This document shows positions 6,005 to 10,240 of a stretch of DNA of 10,240 bases, piece by piece; the first letter of the stretch is position 1; each line of letters starts with the position of its first letter. Where the stretch lies: contig JAURLR010000069.1 of assembly GCA_030831135.1 (NCBI GenBank), positions 1 to 10,240 of the forward strand, in the 5' to 3' direction. Under the pieces are notes generated by a model that did not search any database, had not been told where the DNA came from, and was given only the letters and a program-made list of their open reading frames with translations. The DNA comes from Alphaproteobacteria bacterium (GTDB lineage: Bacteria; Pseudomonadota; Alphaproteobacteria; UBA6615). Made by a program: the position numbers and the translations under genes.

Positions 6005-7711
6005 CTAGTTCAGCCAGTCCGGATTGATTTCGGGCTTCCCGCAATGCCAGCCCTGCAGCATGTCGACACCTTCGGCCTTAAGAAGCTCTGCCTCTTCGGC
6101 CGTCTCGACCCATTCGGCCACACATTGCAGGCCGATCCCCTTGGCGAGGTTTACCAGGGTCCGCACGAACAGAAGATTTTCGGGGCTGTTGGTGATGTCG
6201 CGTATGAAAGATCCGTCGATCTTGACGATGGCGACGTTGAGGGCCCGCAGATGGCGGAAGGATGTGAAGCCGGCACCGAAGTCATCCAGGGCCACCCGGC
6301 ACCCGAAATTCCTGAGCGATGAAACGAATCGGGACGCCTCATCCACATCGTCGAGCGCCACGGTTTCGGTGATTTCCAGGATTAACCGTGAGGCCAGATC
6401 CCGCCGTCCGTGCAGTCGTTCGTCGAGTGTCCGCAGCCAGACCGGATCCACAGCGGTCATGCCGGAAAGATTGATGGACAAGTTCATGTCCGGGTTGCGC
6501 TCAAGCGCATCAAGGCCGAGGTCGAGGACCTTGCGGTCGATCAGGCGCATCAGGCCCATCTGTTCGATCACCGGCACGAACCCGCCCGCCGCAATGGCGT
6601 TGCCTTCCGGGTCGATCATCCGGGCGAGACCTTCATAGAAGATCACATCACCTGTCACCGCGGATACGACTGGCTGCAGTGCGAGCTTGAAGCGATTTTC
6701 CTTCAGGGCCTGTTTGACCTGTTCGGCAATCACCAGTTCGGGCCGCTCAGTGCGCGAATGCTCGGGCACATCGGCATAGTCGAGGTAACAGTCGCAGCCC
6801 AGACGACGCGCGGCGCGCAGGGCATTGTCGGCGTGGGAGACAACTTCGCGGGCCGTCGAAGCATCGGTCGGGAAGACCGAAATGCCGATCGAGGCCGTGA
6901 TCGTCATCGTGCCCGCCGGTGTCGATATCGGCGTCTCACGCAGGACGGCGAGAAAGCGGTTCGCCACATCAGCAAGTCTGTCGCGGTCGCAATTGCTGCC
7001 AACGATCGCGAACCGATCAAATCCGACCCGGCCAACAACATCGCCGACTCGCAGGCTCGCCTCGATGCGGCGCGCTGCAGTCAGGACGATGGCATCGGCT
7101 GTTTCCTCGCCATAGACATCCGAAACGGCATTGAGTTTGTCGATGCCCACCAGCAGCAATCCGCCTTGCTGTTTCGAGAGCAGGCTGCGGGCGATCACAT
7201 GTTCAAGTGTCTCGCGAAGCCGGAGGCGGTTGTACTGGCCAGTCAGCGCATCGTGATTCGAGAGGAAGCTGACTTCTTCCTCGGATTTTTTGCGAGCGTC
7301 GATATTCCGGATGACGCCAGTCAGGCGGGAGGGTTGGCCGCCCGGGTGTTTCGCGGCGATCGCGCGTTCCTGGATCCAGACAAACTGCCCGGCATCGTCG
7401 CGCACACGATATTCATGATCGAAGACATCCGCGCGTTCCAGGTGCCGTGACAGGCAGATCATGCGGTGGGGCAGGTCTTTGGGGTGTATGCGGTTGAGGA
7501 ACGAATCGCCCGAACCGAGTGAATCGGGGCTGTTGATCCGCAGCGAACCGATCAGGTCCCCGGTCCATGTGATGGAGTCGGAGTCCAGATCCCATTCGTA
7601 AAACAGGTCTCCTGAGGCGATAAGCAAGCTCACGAGTTCGGGCAGCGCGTTGCTGCCTTCCGTGATGCTGGGCTCAAGACCCGGGACGGCCATATGGGCC
7701 AAATCTGTCAC
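6005..7711 (-). CDS. PAS-GGDEF-EAL protein, probable c-di-GMP phosphodiesterase with degenerate GGDEF
   Basis: A soluble 568-residue signalling protein without membrane segments. A PAS domain (about residues 31-145, ending in the usual GVIRNIDARKKSEEE linker) is followed by a GGDEF domain (about 150-315) and an EAL domain (about 325-565). The GGDEF signature is replaced by GFDRF (230-234), so cyclase activity is unlikely. The EAL domain keeps the residues expected for hydrolysis: Glu360 (in EGL instead of EAL), Asn414, Glu446, Asp476-Asp477 in DDFGAG, Lys497, Glu533, Glu536 and Gln553. I therefore predict a c-di-GMP phosphodiesterase whose GGDEF domain may sense GTP, with PAS input. The GTG start has a G-rich site (GGGGG) about nine bases upstream; an ATG at 7693 has none. 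It converges on phaR with a 12-base gap and no clear terminator. A functional link to PHA is unproven. Confidence 0.93.
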   Translation of the reverse strand: MTDLAHMAVPGLEPSITEGSNALPELVSLLIASGDLFYEWDLDSDSITWTGDLIGSLRINSPDSLGSGDSFLNRIHPKDLPHRMICLSRHLERADVFDHEYRVRDDAGQFVWIQERAIAAKHPGGQPSRLTGVIRNIDARKKSEEEVSFLSNHDALTGQYNRLRLRETLEHVIARSLLSKQQGGLLLVGIDKLNAVSDVYGEETADAIVLTAARRIEASLRVGDVVGRVGFDRFAIVGSNCDRDRLADVANRFLAVLRETPISTPAGTMTITASIGISVFPTDASTAREVVSHADNALRAARRLGCDCYLDYADVPEHSRTERPELVIAEQVKQALKENRFKLALQPVVSAVTGDVIFYEGLARMIDPEGNAIAAGGFVPVIEQMGLMRLIDRKVLDLGLDALERNPDMNLSINLSGMTAVDPVWLRTLDERLHGRRDLASRLILEITETVALDDVDEASRFVSSLRNFGCRVALDDFGAGFTSFRHLRALNVAIVKIDGSFIRDITNSPENLLFVRTLVNLAKGIGLQCVAEWVETAEEAELLKAEGVDMLQGWHCGKPEINPDWLN

Positions 7712-7975
7712 GTTACGTACCCCCTACCTGAGGTCTGAATTCTTCAGCCGCACATCCTGCGCGGACATTTCTCCGAATTTATAAGCCGCCACTTCTTAAC
7801 AAAGGGTAAGAATTGCCGACCATTATTACCCACAGGCAATAAATTCCCCCTTGTTTTATGAGGTGTGAAGTAATTATGGTTAACGAAAGATAAAATTGTT
7901 AGTAATCTGGATATCAAATTTAAGAAAACTTATATAAATTTTTAGCTACCTTAAGATCGCAACTCTGGACGTGAA
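7712..7975. promoter_or_regulatory. AT-rich divergent intergenic region
   Basis: This stretch of 264 bases holds no convincing gene. From about 7770 to 7965 it is strongly AT-rich against GC-rich neighbours. It contains two inverted repeats: TTCTTA and TAAGAA (about 7794-7811), and ATTGCC (7812-7817) with GGCAAT (7835-7840). On the minus strand TATAAA (7784-7779) could serve the PAS-GGDEF-EAL gene; on the plus strand TATATAAAT near 7931-7939 could serve the small gene downstream. The promoter assignments are tentative. Confidence 0.5.
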
Positions 7976-8410
7976 GTGACACTCAACCTACCAGACCGTA
8001 TCGGAATGAATGCCAGCATAGCTGCGGAAGCCGCGCGCCTGCAGGCAATCGCCGATTCTGCGATCCGGCGATCCGGGTTTTCGACCAGTGTCGGAACCCC
8101 TGATCGTGGGGGCCACCAGAACGTGGTTCATGGCGACCACGCTGCATCGTCGGTCCGTGCACCGGGTGAGGCGGGCACCACACGTGAAGACCGGGTTCGG
8201 ACGTCGGCTTATTTTGTGCGCCGGGGGCCGAACCCGCTTTTCCTCACGCAGATGCTGGCGCAGGACGAACAGCCTGTCGTGCAGGACCCGGTCTCCCGTG
8301 CGGGCGCTGTTGCAGCTTATCCGTCCCTGGAATCGGACATTGATATCTTCCTGCCCGGTGAAGATATCGCCTTCGTCGACACCTCCCGGCGCGTTGATAT
8401 CTACGCCTGA
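7976..8410 (+). CDS. Hypothetical protein, unrecognised
   Basis: I do not recognise this protein of 144 residues from the GTG at 7976, or 134 from an ATG at 8006. It has no signal peptide or membrane helix. The N-terminal part has a short Ala-rich helix (about 12-31) followed by a polar, Gly- and Arg-rich region that looks disordered. The C-terminal third is more ordered in appearance: an amphipathic LFLTQMLAQ, then an acidic, hydrophobic stretch with SDIDIFLPGEDIAFVD and the ending RRVDIYA. Third codon positions are GC-rich as in the neighbours, which supports real coding. No good ribosome binding site precedes either start. A 438-codon open frame on the opposite strand covers it but is a shadow of the ligase gene. 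The AT-rich region just upstream could hold its promoter. Confidence 0.6.
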   Translation: MTLNLPDRIGMNASIAAEAARLQAIADSAIRRSGFSTSVGTPDRGGHQNVVHGDHAASSVRAPGEAGTTREDRVRTSAYFVRRGPNPLFLTQMLAQDEQPVVQDPVSRAGAVAAYPSLESDIDIFLPGEDIAFVDTSRRVDIYA

Positions 8411-8530
8411 CTGCCTCCTGACTGGTGACGTCTGATCGGACTCCCGTTGCGGTGTCGGTCCTGTTTCGCCTATTGATTGGGGATACACAGGACACAGACG
8501 GCTCTCGTGAGCTGGGGGGAATGAGGGATC
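8411..8530 (+). promoter_or_regulatory. Intergenic gap with ribosome binding site for the CoA ligase
   Basis: A 120-base gap between the hypothetical gene and the ligase. The run GGGGGGA (8514-8520) sits ten bases before the ATG at 8531, and GAGGG (8523-8527) is probably too close to act. No clear promoter hexamers or terminator hairpin were found, so it is open whether the ligase has its own promoter. Confidence 0.4.
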
Positions 8531-10051
8531 ATGGCGGAAACAATCCTTAATCTTATCAAGAGCGGCGCGGATGATGCGGTGGCGCTGGCGGCACCCGACC
8601 GGAGTCCCATGACCTATGCCGGGCTGCGGACACTGGCCGCAGACACCGTTGCGGGCATGAATGCGCTGGGAATTGGCCGCAATGATCGCGTCGCCATCGT
8701 CCTGCCCAACGGGCCGGAAATGGCGGCTGCGTTCATCGCCGTTGGTGCCGGCGCGACGACCGCGCCGCTCAATCCGGGCTATCGGGGGGAGGAGTTTCGA
8801 TTCTATCTCGAGGATCTCGGCGCCAAGGCGCTGTTCGTCGAGGCGGGCAGTGAATCGCCGGCGATCGCGGTGGCACGTGATCTGGGAGTGTCGGTCTATG
8901 AGTTGACGGTGCCCGATGGCAGTCCCGCAGGCACCTTCGAGATTGCCAGCGATGCTGCTGCGGGTGACAGCGCTGGATGCGAAGCCGGATTTGCCTGGTC
9001 CGATGATGTCGCGCTGGTGTTGCACACATCCGGCACGACCTCGCGGCCGAAGATCGTTCCGTTGAGCCAGACCAATATCTGCGCCTCGGCTCGCCATATC
9101 GGCGAGACACTTTCGCTTGCTGGCGAAGACCGTTGCGTGAACATCATGCCGTTGTTCCACATTCATGGCCTGATCGCGGCCGTTCTCTCCAGCATGGCCG
9201 CAGGGGCCAGCACCTATTGCACGCCGGGTTTTGACGCGCTGCGCGTGTTCCGCTGGTTCGAGGACGCCCAACCGAGCTGGTACACAGCCGTGCCGACCAT
9301 GCATCAGGCGATCCTGTCCCGCGCGGCGCGCAATCAGGAAATTCTCGATGCCATGAAGCTGCGCTTCATCCGCTCATCATCTTCGTCGTTGCCGCCCCAG
9401 GTCATGGCCGCGCTGGAGGAGACCTTTGATTGCCCGGTCATCGAATCCTACGGCATGACCGAGGCCGCCCATCAGATGGCCTCCAACCTGCTGCCGCCGG
9501 GCGCACGCAAGCCGGGTTCGGTGGGTGTTGCGGCGGGCCCGGAGGTCGAGATCATGGACCTGGACGGCAATATCCTCGAGCGCGGGGCGGTCGGCGAAAT
9601 CGTGATTCGCGGGTCGAACGTGACCAAGGGCTATGAAGCCAATGACAAGGCCAATGCAGAGGGTTTCACGAATGGCTGGTTCCGTACCGGTGATCAAGGC
9701 ACCTTTGATGCCGATGGCTATCTGAGCATCACCGGTCGCCTGAAAGAGATCATCAATCGCGGCGGCGAGAAGATCAGCCCGCGCGAGGTCGATGAAATTC
9801 TGCTCGACCATCCCGCTGTGGGACAGGCGGTCACCTTTGCCCTGCCCCATGAAAAACTCGGTGAAGAAGTGGTAGCGGCCATCGTGCTCAAGGAGGGTGC
9901 TCAGGCAACCGAGGCAGAAATCCGAGAATTCGCTGCGGGCCATCTGGCTGACTTCAAGGTACCGCGCAAGGTGGTCTTTCTGGATGAAATCCCCAAGGGT
10001 GCGACCGGCAAGCTGCAACGGATCGGGCTGCACGAGAAGCTGGGGCTTTAA
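8531..10051 (+). CDS. Acyl-CoA synthetase of the oxalate-CoA ligase type (ANL superfamily)
   Basis: An AMP-forming ligase of 506 residues that activates a carboxylic acid to its CoA thioester. All ANL motifs are present: P-loop TSGTTSRPK (166-174), YGMTE (307-311), TGD (386-388), hinge region GRLKEIINRGGEKISP (402-417) and catalytic Lys494 in GATGKLQR. Several stretches closely follow the plant AAE3/yeast Pcs60 oxalyl-CoA synthetases as I remember them: SGTTSRPK instead of the usual SGTTGxPKG, MPLFHIHGL, WYTAVPTMHQ, KLRFIRSSSSSL and ESYGMTEAAHQM. Oxalate is therefore the best guess, though a short- or medium-chain acid cannot be excluded. No oxalyl-CoA decarboxylase or formyl-CoA transferase is seen in the window. 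A reductase gene begins three bases after the stop, so the two are probably one operon. Confidence 0.88.
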   Translation: MAETILNLIKSGADDAVALAAPDRSPMTYAGLRTLAADTVAGMNALGIGRNDRVAIVLPNGPEMAAAFIAVGAGATTAPLNPGYRGEEFRFYLEDLGAKALFVEAGSESPAIAVARDLGVSVYELTVPDGSPAGTFEIASDAAAGDSAGCEAGFAWSDDVALVLHTSGTTSRPKIVPLSQTNICASARHIGETLSLAGEDRCVNIMPLFHIHGLIAAVLSSMAAGASTYCTPGFDALRVFRWFEDAQPSWYTAVPTMHQAILSRAARNQEILDAMKLRFIRSSSSSLPPQVMAALEETFDCPVIESYGMTEAAHQMASNLLPPGARKPGSVGVAAGPEVEIMDLDGNILERGAVGEIVIRGSNVTKGYEANDKANAEGFTNGWFRTGDQGTFDADGYLSITGRLKEIINRGGEKISPREVDEILLDHPAVGQAVTFALPHEKLGEEVVAAIVLKEGAQATEAEIREFAAGHLADFKVPRKVVFLDEIPKGATGKLQRIGLHEKLGL

Positions 10052-10054
10052 GCG

Positions 10055-10240
10055 ATGAAGGTCTGTGTGTTCGGGGCGGGCGCCATCGGCGGCTACATGG
10101 CGGCCGAACTGGCCGATGGCGGCAACGCCGAAGTGACCTGTATTGCGCGCGGCCCGCATCTGGCGGCGATGCAGAAAAATGGCCTGAAGCTTGTCTACAC
10201 GAATGGCGGGGCAAAGACGGTTCGTGTCCGTGCCACCGAC
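10055..10240 (+). CDS. PanE/ApbA-type 2-dehydropantoate 2-reductase, N-terminal part (cut by window edge)
   Basis: The first 62 codons of a ketopantoate-reductase-family protein. The Rossmann start MKVCVFGAGAIGGYMAAELA carries the GxGxxG dinucleotide-binding loop (residues 7-12). After it come an ARG segment of the kind that contacts NADPH phosphate in this family, and HLAAMQKNGLKL, a typical PanE sequence. True PanE makes pantoate for CoA synthesis, but the family also contains many paralogues acting on other 2-oxo acids, and the catalytic residues lie beyond the window. The ATG comes three bases after the ligase stop with GGGG nine bases upstream, so co-transcription with the ligase is likely. 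Pairing with a CoA ligase hints at organic-acid metabolism rather than vitamin synthesis, but this is only inference. Confidence 0.88.
   Translation, partial: MKVCVFGAGAIGGYMAAELADGGNAEVTCIARGPHLAAMQKNGLKLVYTNGGAKTVRVRATD

Noticed and set aside
7988..9304. 438-codon minus-strand open frame across the small gene and the ligase
   Set aside because: Antisense to an intact ANL ligase; composition is typical of a shadow frame (rich in Arg, His, Gly) with no domain.
9377..10159. 260-codon minus-strand open frame
   Set aside because: Antisense to the ligase C-terminal domain and the reductase start, both with conserved motifs.

Overview
The window looks like chromosomal DNA of a GC-rich Alphaproteobacterium; genus not determined. 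The reasons are the gene types, the GC-rich third codon positions, and a polyhydroxyalkanoate (PHA) locus with a PhaR regulator of the kind common in Alpha- and Betaproteobacteria. No tRNA, rRNA, CRISPR array, insertion sequence or attachment site was recognised.

Layout. From about 1600 down to 1, on the minus strand, lie a TerC-family membrane protein, a Nudix hydrolase whose start overlaps the terC stop (ATGA), and the first 97 codons of a DMT/EamA-type transporter. From 5275 down to 1708, also on the minus strand, is a PHA synthesis cluster in the order phaE-like, phaC, phaA, phaB, ending at a strong hairpin (1651-1688). The regulator gene phaR (5411-5992, plus) diverges from it across about 135 bases with a TATAAT box and TGC/GCA inverted repeats. 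A PAS-GGDEF-EAL protein converges on phaR with a 12-base gap. An AT-rich intergenic stretch (7712-7975) separates it from a small unrecognised gene on the plus strand, then an acyl-CoA ligase of the oxalyl-CoA synthetase type and the start of a PanE/ApbA-type reductase.

How the genes work together. PhaA condenses two acetyl-CoA, PhaB reduces acetoacetyl-CoA to (R)-3-hydroxybutyryl-CoA, and PhaC with its presumed small partner polymerises it. PhaR probably senses polymer and represses. Most described alphaproteobacterial synthases are class I single-subunit enzymes of about 600 residues. Here the synthase is only about 366 residues and follows a small helical, coiled-coil, Lys-rich-tailed protein whose gene overlaps it by 62 bases. 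This is the layout of class III/IV two-subunit synthases and is the most interesting part of the window. The overlap also contains two A6 tracts that could in principle allow frameshifting or slippage. No phasin or depolymerase gene is visible.
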